Of a DNA stretch of 64,000 bases, positions 43,005 through 51,827 are shown piece by piece. This stretch comes from Pontibacillus marinus BH030004 = DSM 16465. GTDB lineage: Bacteria > Bacillota > Bacilli > Bacillales > BH030062. The notes under the pieces are model-generated. The model saw nothing but the letters and a program-made list of their open reading frames with translations. It did not search any database and was not told the origin of the DNA. The stretch is taken from NCBI RefSeq assembly GCF_000425225.1, contig NZ_AULJ01000008.1, forward strand, positions 1 to 64,000. Direction: 5' to 3'. Within the stretch, counting starts at the first letter, position 1, and each line of letters starts with the position of its first letter. Both the position numbers and the translations under genes were made by a program.

Positions 43005-43021
43005 TATATAGCTTGTCTTAT

Positions 43022-44440
43022 TTACAACCCAACGGATATATACTTCGTCTCCAAATACTCCTCAATCCCATGATGACCACCTTCACGCCCAAGTCCACTT
43101 TGCTTAAACCCACCAAACGGAGCCTGTGGAGTGGATGGGAGTCCATCATTTAAACCAACAATTCCATATTCTAAATGCTCACTTATGGTGATACCTTTCG
43201 TTATGTTTTCTGTAAAGACGTAAGCAGATAGACCATAAATCGAGTCATTAGCTCTATGGATTGCTTCCTCTTCTGACTTGAAGGTTGCGATGGGTACAAG
43301 TGGCCCAAATGTTTCTTCCGTCATACAGATCATGTCATCTGTTGTATCTCTTACAACTACAGGATCAAAGAAGAGCCCATCTTGATTTTCTCCTTGATAG
43401 AACACTTTTGCGCCTTTTTGTTCAGCATCTTCTACATGACTTTGTACTTTTGATACAGCTTGCTCATCAATAAGTGGACCAATGTTGACGCCATCTTCTA
43501 ATCCATTTCCTACTTTAAGTTTTTTTACTTCTTCAACTAGCTTATCTGTGAAAGGTTCTACGATTGATTCATGCACATATATACGGTTTGAACAAACACA
43601 AGTCTGACCAGCATTTCGGAATTTTGAGCCCATTACACCCTCGACTGCTTTATCCAAGTCAGCATCATTTGTAACGATTACAGGTGCATGTCCTCCTAGC
43701 TCAAGGGAGACTTTTTTGACCGTATCGGCTGATCCTTTCATCAATAGCTTTCCAACTTCAGTTGAGCCTGTAAATGTTAATTTGCGAACACGTTCATCTT
43801 CTAGCCAAGTCTCTCCAATGGCTTTTGGATCGCCTGTCACAACATTGATAACACCTTTAGGAATCCCTGCTTCTTCAGCAAGTAATGCTAGTTTAATAGC
43901 TGTAATCGGTGTTTGCTCAGCGGGCTTTATGACCACCGTACATCCTGTAGCAAGGGCAGGGGCAACTTTTCTCGTGATCATGGCTGCAGGGAAGTTCCAA
44001 GGTGTAATAACAGCGACCACGCCAACGGGTTGTTTTTGAACGAAAAGTCGTTTGTTTCGTTGTGTTGCGGGGATTTGTTCGCCGTACACGCGTTTTCCTT
44101 CTTCTGCATACCAAGAGATGAATCCATTAGCGTAGTTGATCTCGCCTCGGGATTCTTTTAATGGTTTTCCTTGTTCGATCGTCATCGTGCGTGCTAGGTC
44201 TTCTTTGTGTTCATTGATGAGGTCATGCCATTTTCGGATGACCTCACTTCGTTCATAGGCGGAATATTGGGACCAGCTTTTGAACGCTTGGGATGCAGCA
44301 TCAACGGCTTGTTTTGCTTCATTGGCTCCTGCATGAGGAACGGTTGCAATAATCTCTCCAGTTGCTGGGTTGTTTACTTCTAATGGTGGTAATTCTTTTC
44401 CGATATCTTCTCCGTTTATTCTCATAGCATATGTTTCCAT
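43022..44440 (-). CDS. NAD(P)-dependent succinate-semialdehyde dehydrogenase-like aldehyde dehydrogenase
   Basis: A 472-residue ALDH with AAAGGAGG before ATG 44438-44440. Family landmarks are VAVITPWNFPAAMITRKVAPALATGCTVVIKP, the LTFTGSTEVGK nucleotide loop, LELGGHAPVIV (catalytic Glu region), GQTCVCSNRIYV (catalytic Cys) and EETFGPLVPIATF. The SSADH (GabD) type is favoured by the CVCSN cysteine pair and the overall length. It oxidises an aldehyde, probably produced by the iron alcohol dehydrogenase of the same operon, to an acid that could enter the TCA cycle. It is the third gene of the SigL-type operon, 21 bases after the permease. Confidence 0.88.
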   Translation of the reverse strand: METYAMRINGEDIGKELPPLEVNNPATGEIIATVPHAGANEAKQAVDAASQAFKSWSQYSAYERSEVIRKWHDLINEHKEDLARTMTIEQGKPLKESRGEINYANGFISWYAEEGKRVYGEQIPATQRNKRLFVQKQPVGVVAVITPWNFPAAMITRKVAPALATGCTVVIKPAEQTPITAIKLALLAEEAGIPKGVINVVTGDPKAIGETWLEDERVRKLTFTGSTEVGKLLMKGSADTVKKVSLELGGHAPVIVTNDADLDKAVEGVMGSKFRNAGQTCVCSNRIYVHESIVEPFTDKLVEEVKKLKVGNGLEDGVNIGPLIDEQAVSKVQSHVEDAEQKGAKVFYQGENQDGLFFDPVVVRDTTDDMICMTEETFGPLVPIATFKSEEEAIHRANDSIYGLSAYVFTENITKGITISEHLEYGIVGLNDGLPSTPQAPFGGFKQSGLGREGGHHGIEEYLETKYISVGL

Positions 44441-44461
44441 CGTTATCCTCCTTTTTGCTTG

Positions 44462-45853
44462 TTACGAGATTTTTTGTTTGATCTCTTCTTCTTCAATGTC
44501 TTTTGTAAAGATCTGATCGTTTTCACCAGTAAAGAACTGCTTACCGTACACTAATAGCGTCAGTAGTACACCTACAGCGAAGGCCCATGTTGCTCCTTTT
44601 GTTGCTAAGACAGCTCCGATAATACCTGCGATACCAAGGTCACGGTGACTTCGTGATTCTAATATACCTACTCGCACACTTACATAACCCTGGATTAATA
44701 ACGTTAAAGCAAGGGCAATTCCTAGAATAGGTTGAACCAAGCTTACGATTGGCATGAGAATCAGTCCTGTATTGGTACCCCAACGGAAGGAACCTGATCC
44801 ACCGAATAAGGAGTTCATCGCTTTTTTACCTTCTTTAAAGCGTTCAATGACAACAACTTGCATCGCTGCCCATAATGGACCAGCCATTGTTACGTCTGGA
44901 CCTAGGAAACTCATGATCGAGTTACGTCCGCCGAAGATCATGTGAGCGCGGTTTTCGTTATAATCAATTTTTTCATCTCTTCGTACATCATCAGCTTCAG
45001 AGATAAGTGCTTTACTTTGTAGAACATCACCAAATAGGACAATGTAAGCTGCTAATACGGTCGGTACGGCTTTAACAAATAGCATAAAGGACGGGAAGCC
45101 AACTCCGAATACCGTATACTCGCTCCAAAGCGTGGCGAAGTCAGGGTTGATTAATCCCCATTCAATCGTTGGCCATGAAGCTTCACCGAATAGGGGAGCA
45201 ATCACGACAGCTAAAATGATAATTGGAAAGATTCCTAGTTTCCCGATTAATCCCCATGCTGAGTTGCGATTTTTAAGTTTGTTGAAGTGTTTGGAAAAGA
45301 TAATATAAAAGGCAATCCCTACAGCAATGGAAATGGACCATGGGAAGCTTTCGAATCGTCCGCCTACTTCAAACACGGATTTAACGGCTGCGATACCAGC
45401 TCCTAAAATAATTCCGGATTTAATCGCTGGTGGAACAAACGATACAACTTTTCTTGCTAGCCCGGTAACTCCTAAAAAGATAGAGAAGAGCCCGAGTGTT
45501 AACTGAAAGGCGACGAGAGCATGAACCCGGTCAACACCTTCAGGGAACGTGGATACATAAGCCATAATTAATGGAATGGCTGGTGTGATCCACCCTGGCA
45601 CAACGGGATCTCCAAGTAGGTGGTGGGTTAAGTACAAGATACCGTTTAAAAGCACAACAGCTAAGGCAACCTCAAATGGCATGCCTAACAGTTCCGTCAT
45701 TAAGGGGATTGCTGCCAAGTCAACAGCACACATCATAAGTCCTTGCACATAGTCTGGCCATTCAAATTTGTAGTGAATAAAAGGTAGTCTTAATTTGAAT
45801 GGGCCTAATGGGATGTATGGAGATTCTTCTCCATAGTTACGATTTTTCCACAT
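44462..45853 (-). CDS. Putative permease of the NCS2-like/DUF3360 type
   Basis: A 463-residue polytopic protein with about 12-14 membrane helices, starting at ATG 45851-45853 with AGAGG upstream. It begins FKLRLPFIHYKFEWPDYVQGLMM and has the two-fold pattern of nucleobase/sulfate-type permeases (VVPGWITPAIPLIMAYV; FLGPDVTMAGPLWAAMQVV). I associate it with the poorly characterised DUF3360 permeases. Sitting between an alcohol dehydrogenase and a semialdehyde dehydrogenase, it probably imports their substrate, perhaps a hydroxy acid. The substrate is inference only. Confidence 0.72.
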   Translation of the reverse strand: MWKNRNYGEESPYIPLGPFKLRLPFIHYKFEWPDYVQGLMMCAVDLAAIPLMTELLGMPFEVALAVVLLNGILYLTHHLLGDPVVPGWITPAIPLIMAYVSTFPEGVDRVHALVAFQLTLGLFSIFLGVTGLARKVVSFVPPAIKSGIILGAGIAAVKSVFEVGGRFESFPWSISIAVGIAFYIIFSKHFNKLKNRNSAWGLIGKLGIFPIIILAVVIAPLFGEASWPTIEWGLINPDFATLWSEYTVFGVGFPSFMLFVKAVPTVLAAYIVLFGDVLQSKALISEADDVRRDEKIDYNENRAHMIFGGRNSIMSFLGPDVTMAGPLWAAMQVVVIERFKEGKKAMNSLFGGSGSFRWGTNTGLILMPIVSLVQPILGIALALTLLIQGYVSVRVGILESRSHRDLGIAGIIGAVLATKGATWAFAVGVLLTLLVYGKQFFTGENDQIFTKDIEEEEIKQKIS

Positions 45854-45893
45854 TTCGCATACCTCTTTTCTTATAGTTTTGGCACACTAGTTT

Positions 45894-47042
45894 CTAGTAT
45901 GCAGATTGATAGATTTGTTCAATTTCTTTCTTTCCTAGTTTGCGAGGGTTGTTATTGAGCAATCTTTCAATTTTACTAGCATCCTCAGCCATGTTTGTTA
46001 TGTCGCTTTCCGGTATATCAAAAGACCTTAAGCCTGTTGGGATATTCACTTCGGTGCATAGGCGTTCCATCGCTTTTACAGCTTGGTCTGCAGCATCTGA
46101 ATCGGAAAGGTGAGAAACTTGTTCTCCGAAAGCATCTGCAATGTCACGGAAACGTTCGACGCAAGCGATTTTGTTCCATTCCATCACATAAGGGAGAAGG
46201 AGAGCGTTACTTACACCATGAGCGATATTGTAGCGGCCGCCTAATGGGTAAGCGAGTGCGTGTACAGCTCCTACGCCAGCGTTCCCAAACGCCATACCTG
46301 CCATCAGGCTAGCTGTCGCCATGTTTTCGCGCGCTTCCATGTGATCTGGATTCGCATAGGCTTTTGGAAGGTTTTTTGAGATCATTTTTATAGCCTGAAT
46401 AGCTAGGGCATCTGTAATAGGGGAAGCGTTTACTGATATATACGCTTCGATTGCATGAACGAGGGCATCTACGCCACTTGCAGCTGTTACAGATGGGGGC
46501 ATGGTTAACGTCATCTCCGGTGCTACAATGGCAACATCCGGGAGTAGGTAATCACTGACGATCCCCTTTTTCAACTGTGCTTCTTTATCAGATAGTATGG
46601 AGATATTGGTCACCTCAGATCCTGTTCCAGCCGTGGTAGGGAGAGTGATAATCGGACAGCCTTTCTGAGGGACAAGGTCTGTTCCAATAAGCTCCGCTAG
46701 CTGACCGTTATGGGATGATAAAGCCGATACACTTTTTGCGATATCAATCGCACTTCCTCCGCCAATGGCGATCAGGCTATCGTGATTCCCTTGTGAAAAT
46801 ACTTCGGCGCACTCTTCAACAATTTTTAATTCAGGATCTGGTTTAACCCCTGTAAATGTTTCATAAGAAAGCCCTTTCAAAAGTGGGGTGACTTGATCGA
46901 CAACACCAACTTTCTGTAAGATTTCATCGGTTACGATTAACGGGTTGGAGACCTGTAGTCGATTCATTTCTTCCGACAGTTTTTCAGTTGCTCCGTTACC
47001 GGTTATGAGTTTGTTTGCGATTTTAAAAGTAGAGATAGACAT
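45894..47042 (-). CDS. Iron-containing alcohol dehydrogenase (candidate 4-hydroxybutyrate dehydrogenase)
   Basis: Start set at ATG 47040-47042, downstream of the sigma-54 promoter and with AAAGGAG 11 bases away; a longer frame to 47153 would begin upstream of that promoter. The 382-residue protein has the NAD-binding GGGSAIDIAKS, the TAGTGSEVTNISI segment and iron ligands in GVDALVHAIEAY and GAVHALAYPLGGRYNIAHG. Group III ADHs oxidise primary alcohols. Coupled with a succinate-semialdehyde-type dehydrogenase, 4-hydroxybutyrate is a reasonable substrate, though not proven. It is the first gene of the operon. Confidence 0.85.
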   Translation of the reverse strand: MSISTFKIANKLITGNGATEKLSEEMNRLQVSNPLIVTDEILQKVGVVDQVTPLLKGLSYETFTGVKPDPELKIVEECAEVFSQGNHDSLIAIGGGSAIDIAKSVSALSSHNGQLAELIGTDLVPQKGCPIITLPTTAGTGSEVTNISILSDKEAQLKKGIVSDYLLPDVAIVAPEMTLTMPPSVTAASGVDALVHAIEAYISVNASPITDALAIQAIKMISKNLPKAYANPDHMEARENMATASLMAGMAFGNAGVGAVHALAYPLGGRYNIAHGVSNALLLPYVMEWNKIACVERFRDIADAFGEQVSHLSDSDAADQAVKAMERLCTEVNIPTGLRSFDIPESDITNMAEDASKIERLLNNNPRKLGKKEIEQIYQSAY

Positions 47043-47078
47043 GTTGTTTGGTACTCCTTTCTCGTTTACTTTTAAATA

Positions 47079-47094
47079 TGCAAAATTCATGCCA
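47079..47094 (-). promoter_or_regulatory. Sigma-54 (SigL) -24/-12 promoter
   Basis: On the minus strand TGGCATG-AATT-TTGCA matches the sigma-54 consensus TGGCAYR-N4-TTGCW at every position, with GG and GC elements correctly spaced. It drives the dehydrogenase-permease-aldehyde dehydrogenase operon from about 37 bases before its start codon. Confidence 0.88.
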
Positions 47095-47187
47095 AAACGG
47101 TGAATTTCTGAAAATAACGACAACGAGGCGGTTCGGAGTGAAAACGTTGCCATAAAAGTTTCGAAATTTTGAACAGGAAATCAATCG

Positions 47188-47232
47188 AAAATGGGAAGGG
47201 TGATTTAAATTCTAATCACCCTTCCCATTTTT
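47188..47232. terminator. Terminator overlapping the activator's stop codon
   Basis: AAAATGGGAAGGGTGATT pairs perfectly with AATCACCCTTCCCATTTT around a nine-base loop. The stop codon of the truncated regulator lies in the stem. It can work in both directions. Confidence 0.75.
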
Positions 47233-47965
47233 TCATTTTCTGTACGATCGTTGATTGGCTTACTTCTAAAACTTCCGCTACTTTTCTTGTGGTTTTATAT
47301 TTTCGCATTGCTTTTGTGATCATTTCTCGTTCGACTTGTTCAATTGCTTGTTTAAGAGGGATGATTTCTTGATCGTCTTTTCGTTTGGCGTCGTCCCGAC
47401 TTTGGATAAGTTCCTCGGGGAGGTCTTCGCGTGTAATTTGATCCTCAGGTGTGATCACGACTAACTGCTCAATCAAGTTTTTCAACTCACGGATGTTCCC
47501 AGGCCATTCATAGTCATATAAAGCATCTAGGGCATCAAGCGTAATGGTTTTGTTGAATCCATAGGTTGAATTATATTCTTGCAAGAAATGCTGCGTCATC
47601 GCATGAATTTCTTTTGTTCGCTCACGTAGTGGAGGGATGCGAATCGGTACGACATTTAGTCGATAGTATAGGTCTTCACGGAAGTCTCCTTTTTCAACTA
47701 GGTTCTTCAGATTCTTGTGAGACGCTGCAATGATTCTGACATCAATATGTTTTAGTTTTGATGAACCAACAGGGTAAAAGGCTTGATCCTCAATGACTTT
47801 TAATAGTTTGACCTGGAGCTCCAAAGGCAAGTCTCCAATTTCGTCTAGAAATAACGTGCCCTGATCAGCAACCTCTAAAAGTCCTTTTTTGCCTTTAGTA
47901 AGAGCACCGGTAAATGCTCCTGGTTCATAGCCGAATAATTCAGCTTCGATTAAATTGGAAGCCAA
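47216..47965 (-). pseudogene. Truncated sigma-54 enhancer-binding activator (lacks sensor domain and Walker A)
   Basis: Only the last ~249 residues remain. The frame begins ASNLIEAELFGYEPGAFTGALTKG, just before the sigma-54-contacting GAFTGA loop. It keeps Walker B (GTLFLDEIGDLP), the arginine-finger region (FREDLYYRLNVVPI), WPGNIRELKN and a C-terminal Fis-type HTH (TTRKVAEVLEVSQSTIVQKM). The N-terminal sensor/PAS part and Walker A are gone, and homology stops near 47967, next to the start of the glycan locus. It can neither bind ATP nor activate sigma-54, though it might still bind DNA. The adjacent operon has a sigma-54 promoter, so it presumably was its activator. Confidence 0.85.
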
Positions 47966-48023
47966 ATTTGTGCCTTGAAGTAAAGTTCATTGAAGATATT
48001 CCATTCAATTTTGTAAATTTACT

Positions 48024-48052
48024 TTTTCATCCAAAAAGTAATTATGTATAAT
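48024..48052 (+). promoter_or_regulatory. Probable sigma-A promoter of yesL-yesM-yesN
   Basis: TTTTCA (48024-48029), a 17-base spacer and TATAAT (48047-48052) preceded by TG. It lies about 50 bases before the ATG at 48101. Confidence 0.6.
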
Positions 48053-48100
48053 AGAATAAAATACAGAATTTTTAAAAATTTTAAACACGAGGGGGATTAC

Positions 48101-48748
48101 ATGCAATTTCATGGTTTTTTAGGTGTATTTAACCGTATTTCTATTTGGATTATGCGTTTAGCATATCTGAATTTACTTTGGATCCTATTTACAATCATAG
48201 GCTTAATATTATTTGGTATGGGCCCCTCTACTATTTCCGTGTTTGTTATTATCCGGAAAATGCTTAATAGGGAAGAGGAAATAAAGGTTTTTAATGTTTT
48301 TAAGGTGCATTATAAAAAATATTTTCTAACAGGTAATATGTTGTTTATTATCTTTATCGCAATAGGGTTTATTTTTTACTTCGATGCAAATTTGTTTATT
48401 CAATATAACCATATTATATATCAATATATTGCTATTGTATTCTACATACTTACTTTTTGGTGCGGTTTATCCATAATATATGTAGGACCAATGTTTACTC
48501 ATTATAATATGAGGTTCTTTGACTATATCAAGTATTCATCTTTATTTCCGTTTTTCGCACCATTTCAAACACTAATTATTTTATTAGGTATTTTAGGTTC
48601 TAATCTACTCTTTACATTTTTACCTGGTTTACTCCCATTCTTTTTTATTAGCTTACCTGCATTTATAATAAGTGTTTTCGCCTTTCAAGGGTTCAGAAAG
48701 TTAGAAGAGAAAAGAGCACAATCGAAGCAATTATTGAGGAATTTATAA
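48101..48748 (+). CDS. YesL-family membrane protein (DUF624)
   Basis: A 215-residue protein starting at ATG 48101 with GAGGGGG upstream. Five membrane helices are visible. The DUF624 signature is NRISIWIMRLAYLNLLWILFTIIGLILFGMGPSTISVFVIIRK, a charged loop, then further helices and a FQGFRKLEEK tail. YesL proteins are found at the head of YesM/YesN-controlled sugar-uptake operons, though their exact role is unknown. Its stop codon overlaps the start of the histidine kinase (TAATG). Confidence 0.85.
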   Translation: MQFHGFLGVFNRISIWIMRLAYLNLLWILFTIIGLILFGMGPSTISVFVIIRKMLNREEEIKVFNVFKVHYKKYFLTGNMLFIIFIAIGFIFYFDANLFIQYNHIIYQYIAIVFYILTFWCGLSIIYVGPMFTHYNMRFFDYIKYSSLFPFFAPFQTLIILLGILGSNLLFTFLPGLLPFFFISLPAFIISVFAFQGFRKLEEKRAQSKQLLRNL

Positions 48749-50532
48749 TGATTAAAAAGTTAAGAAGATTGTCCATTAAGTCGAAGCTTTTTCTATTAGT
48801 AGTTTTCTTTATTTTTTTTCCGTTCCTCTTTTTCGGATTTCTTTGGTATAGCCAGTCTACCAAGTTAATTGAAAAGACAGCTAAAAACTATAGTGAACAA
48901 TTAGTTCAACAACAAAATCATTATTTGGAATATTACTTTGGGAATCTTGAACGTCTAACCTTTCCTGTAGTAACACATCCAGTTATCCAAGATTTTATTC
49001 TATTAGGCCCTGATGATAAATTTCAGAGTTTTATATTATCAAAAAGAATCGAAGAAGAAATTTCGCCTGAACTATATGGAAGAGGGGATATTTATTCCTT
49101 TAATGTTGCTTCAGAAAATGGAGTAGCTACATCAAGGTTTACTGCAGAAAAGTTTAAACGATATTCAAACGAGGATTCACCACAAATACGAGGCTTTAGT
49201 CTGAGGGAAGTACATACTGATAATATTGATTCCATTCCAGTTATAACCCTGACTCGCTCCTTTTTGGATTCTAAAACATACAGTACCAATGCTATGTTAA
49301 TCATTGACTTAAAAATGAAGGTATTAAAAGAAATAAGTGAACAAACTCGTTTAGGAAAAACGGGTTTTATATGGATTACAGACGAAGAGGGAAGGATTCT
49401 TTACCATCCAACCGAGGAGAAGATCGGAAAGAAAGTAAGTGGAAAAGATTCAGAAAGAATTTTCACCTATAGTAAAGGTACTTACATTGAAGACATAGAA
49501 GGTGAAAAAACATTGATTACATACCATCAATCACCTTTAACGAACTTGATTATAGTAGCAGAGGTCCCTTTAAAAGAATTAATAGGAGAACTGGGTTCTA
49601 TAAGGGGGTATTCTATTACGATCGGAATCATATTAATCACTACAGCATTATTACTTGTTGGTGGATTTTCGTTGTCATTAACAAAATCTTTAACAAATCT
49701 AAAAAAGTTAATGAAAAAAGCAGAAGAGGGAGATTTCACAAAAAGATCCCTTGAAAAAAGAGAAGATGAAATAGGTGAAGTAAATCGAAGTTTCAATAAG
49801 ATGGTTCAAAAGTTACAACAACTGGTTGATGTCGCTCATCGTTCCGAAATAAAACAAAAAGAAATGGAAATAAAGCAAAGAGATTCTACTTTAAAAGCTA
49901 TGCAATCTCAAATAAACCCCCATTTTTTATATAATACCCTGGAGCTCATTAACTCCCATGCAATTATGGATGATAACTCGACGATAAGTAGAATGGCTAC
50001 CTCATTAGCAGATTTGTTTCGTTATAATATATCAAACCAATCTCAATTCGTTACCTTATATGAAGAAATGCAACAAGCGAAAGCTTACATGGACATTCAA
50101 CAAGAAAGATATCCTGGCTTAAAAGTAGATATGGATTATGACGTAGAAATACTAAAGAAAGTAAAAGCAGTACGAATCATTTTACAACCACTAATTGAGA
50201 ATGCATTTGAGCATGGTTATGAAAATCATAAATTGAAACCTAGTTATTTAGAAGTTAAAGGTTTTGTTAAAAATAGAAATTATTACTTAAATATTAGAGA
50301 TAATGGGAGGGGGATGACAGCAGATATAAAAAATAAATATGAGTCAGCTTTTTCCATTAAGGGAAACCTTGGTTTAGTCGATGAGGTAGAAAAAAATGAT
50401 ATTAAACGGATTGGGCTATGGAATGTGCACTCAAGAATACGCTTAACGTTTGGTGATCAATATGGCTTAAAGATTGTTCGGACAGATGAAAGTGGGACAA
50501 CGATACAAATAGAGTTACCAATGGAAGAATAA
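48748..50532 (+). CDS. YesM-type sensor histidine kinase
   Basis: A 594-residue membrane kinase. A first membrane helix (about 13-33) and an extracellular dCache-like sensor (about 35-280, with GKTGFIWITDEEGRILYHP) lead to a second helix (about 288-312) and a HAMP linker (LKKLMKKAEEGDFTKRSLEKREDEIGEVNRSF). The LytS/YesM-type H-box is in MQSQINPHFLYNTLELINSHA (His about 393), and the ATPase shows ILQPLIENAFEHG and NIRDNGRGM. It phosphorylates the YesN-like regulator encoded next. It likely senses a sugar or its binding protein at the membrane. Confidence 0.92.
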   Translation: MIKKLRRLSIKSKLFLLVVFFIFFPFLFFGFLWYSQSTKLIEKTAKNYSEQLVQQQNHYLEYYFGNLERLTFPVVTHPVIQDFILLGPDDKFQSFILSKRIEEEISPELYGRGDIYSFNVASENGVATSRFTAEKFKRYSNEDSPQIRGFSLREVHTDNIDSIPVITLTRSFLDSKTYSTNAMLIIDLKMKVLKEISEQTRLGKTGFIWITDEEGRILYHPTEEKIGKKVSGKDSERIFTYSKGTYIEDIEGEKTLITYHQSPLTNLIIVAEVPLKELIGELGSIRGYSITIGIILITTALLLVGGFSLSLTKSLTNLKKLMKKAEEGDFTKRSLEKREDEIGEVNRSFNKMVQKLQQLVDVAHRSEIKQKEMEIKQRDSTLKAMQSQINPHFLYNTLELINSHAIMDDNSTISRMATSLADLFRYNISNQSQFVTLYEEMQQAKAYMDIQQERYPGLKVDMDYDVEILKKVKAVRIILQPLIENAFEHGYENHKLKPSYLEVKGFVKNRNYYLNIRDNGRGMTADIKNKYESAFSIKGNLGLVDEVEKNDIKRIGLWNVHSRIRLTFGDQYGLKIVRTDESGTTIQIELPMEE

Positions 50533-50548
50533 GGGGAGGGAAAGTTTT

Positions 50549-51598
50549 ATGTATCGTACCATTCTTGTAGATGATGAGCCAATTATTAAGAAAAGTATAG
50601 CAAAGTTGATTGAAAAGAAGTTTTCTCATTTTGAAATTATTGGTGAAGCTGAAGACGGGCAAGAAGCACTAGAATTAACATTAAATTCTGATCCGGACCT
50701 CATTATTACTGATATACGAATGCCTGAAATGGATGGTATAGAATTAATAAGAGAAATACATAAGCTGAATAAAGGAACCCATATTGTTGTCGTTTCAGGC
50801 TATAACGAATTTGATTATGCTAAACAAGCTATTCACTATAATGCAGTTGATTACTTGCTCAAACCAGTAAAGCCACAAGAATTATACCTAACAATGGAAA
50901 GAGTGGAAGAAAAATTACAGAATAGAGATAGATATAAACCCGAGAATAGAAAGTGGCTCTGGGACTGTAAAATTTATAGTGAGGAGATGGTTGAATACAT
51001 TTGGAAGGGGAGGATCATTGATATTAAATCCTACCTAACTAATGTACATAACTCCCTCCTTAATAATGATTTAGATCTGCCTGTTTTAAGACAGTTTTAT
51101 ATTGATATGCTTGCATTAATAAGAAATGGTTTGATTGAAAAAATTGGGGACAAGCCCGTCCTTAACAGGTTAAATGTTAAAGATATACCGGATAGTGAAA
51201 TAGTTTCATTTATTATTAATATATTTAATGAAATTATAGAATTCATACAAGAATCTCGAGATTGGAGTAAATATTCTAAAGTTAATTCGGCTTTAAAGTT
51301 TATTGATAACCAATACTCCGATCCGGAGTTAAATTTACAAGTGGTCTCAAGGGAAATTGATATGTCTCCAACCTATTTTAGTCGGCAATTTAAAGAGGAA
51401 AAGGGAATTAGTTTCATTCAGTATTTGACACAACTTAGAATGGAAAAGGCGAAGGATTTATTGGAAGATGTCACTTTAAAAACGTATGAAGTTGCTGAAA
51501 TGGTTGGGTATAATGATTATCCACATTTTGCAAAAACATTTAAGAAGCTTTATCAAGTTTCTCCGAATTCATATAGAAAATTGTTGAATAACTTATAA
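50549..51598 (+). CDS. YesN-type response regulator with AraC DNA-binding domain
   Basis: A 349-residue protein with GGGGAGGG upstream of ATG. The receiver domain (1-125) has DDEP at the start, the phospho-acceptor Asp in DLIITDIRMPEMDG (about 54) and the conserved Lys in YLLKPVKP. The C-terminal AraC-type double helix-turn-helix (about 245-349) has MSPTYFSRQFKEEKGISFIQYL and EVAEMVGYNDYPHFAKTFKKLYQVSPN. It is expected to activate the ABC-transporter/mannosidase operon whose promoter region lies directly downstream (51599-51827). Confidence 0.92.
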   Translation: MYRTILVDDEPIIKKSIAKLIEKKFSHFEIIGEAEDGQEALELTLNSDPDLIITDIRMPEMDGIELIREIHKLNKGTHIVVVSGYNEFDYAKQAIHYNAVDYLLKPVKPQELYLTMERVEEKLQNRDRYKPENRKWLWDCKIYSEEMVEYIWKGRIIDIKSYLTNVHNSLLNNDLDLPVLRQFYIDMLALIRNGLIEKIGDKPVLNRLNVKDIPDSEIVSFIINIFNEIIEFIQESRDWSKYSKVNSALKFIDNQYSDPELNLQVVSREIDMSPTYFSRQFKEEKGISFIQYLTQLRMEKAKDLLEDVTLKTYEVAEMVGYNDYPHFAKTFKKLYQVSPNSYRKLLNNL

Positions 51599-51770
51599 TC
51601 TTAGAGTATCTATAGGAACTCCTGTTTTTAATTTGAGGTGAGAGATTTCATTGAACATTTAAAAACTGGGGTCTTTTTGTGTTAAATGATATAAATTTAT
51701 TAAATTAAAATTCAGAATAATTAAAAAACGTAGAAAATTCACAACAAATCACAAGAAATTACATGGAAAA

Positions 51771-51784
51771 TGAAAGCGATTTCA
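51771..51784. promoter_or_regulatory. cre site (CcpA catabolite repression) before the glycan operon
   Basis: TGAAAGCGATTTCA fits the cre consensus TGWAANCGNTNWCA at every position. It lies 44 bases upstream of the first permease start, over the likely promoter (TATATAAC follows at about 51795), so CcpA binding would repress the operon when better sugars are present. Confidence 0.75.
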
Positions 51785-51827
51785 ATTACAGTTTATATAA
51801 CATAGCAGAAGGGACAGGAGGTTCGTA

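Noticed and set aside
43716-44161. Plus-strand frames inside the aldehyde dehydrogenase gene
   Set aside because: The opposite strand encodes a complete, motif-rich ALDH. These are shadows.
45894-47153. Longer alcohol dehydrogenase start at 47153
   Set aside because: It would begin upstream of the sigma-54 promoter at 47079-47094. The family's usual N-terminus starts at 47042.
51599-51827. Riboswitch or T-box in the leader of the ABC-transporter operon
   Set aside because: No conserved aptamer sequence is seen. The region shows only AT-rich promoter DNA and a cre site.
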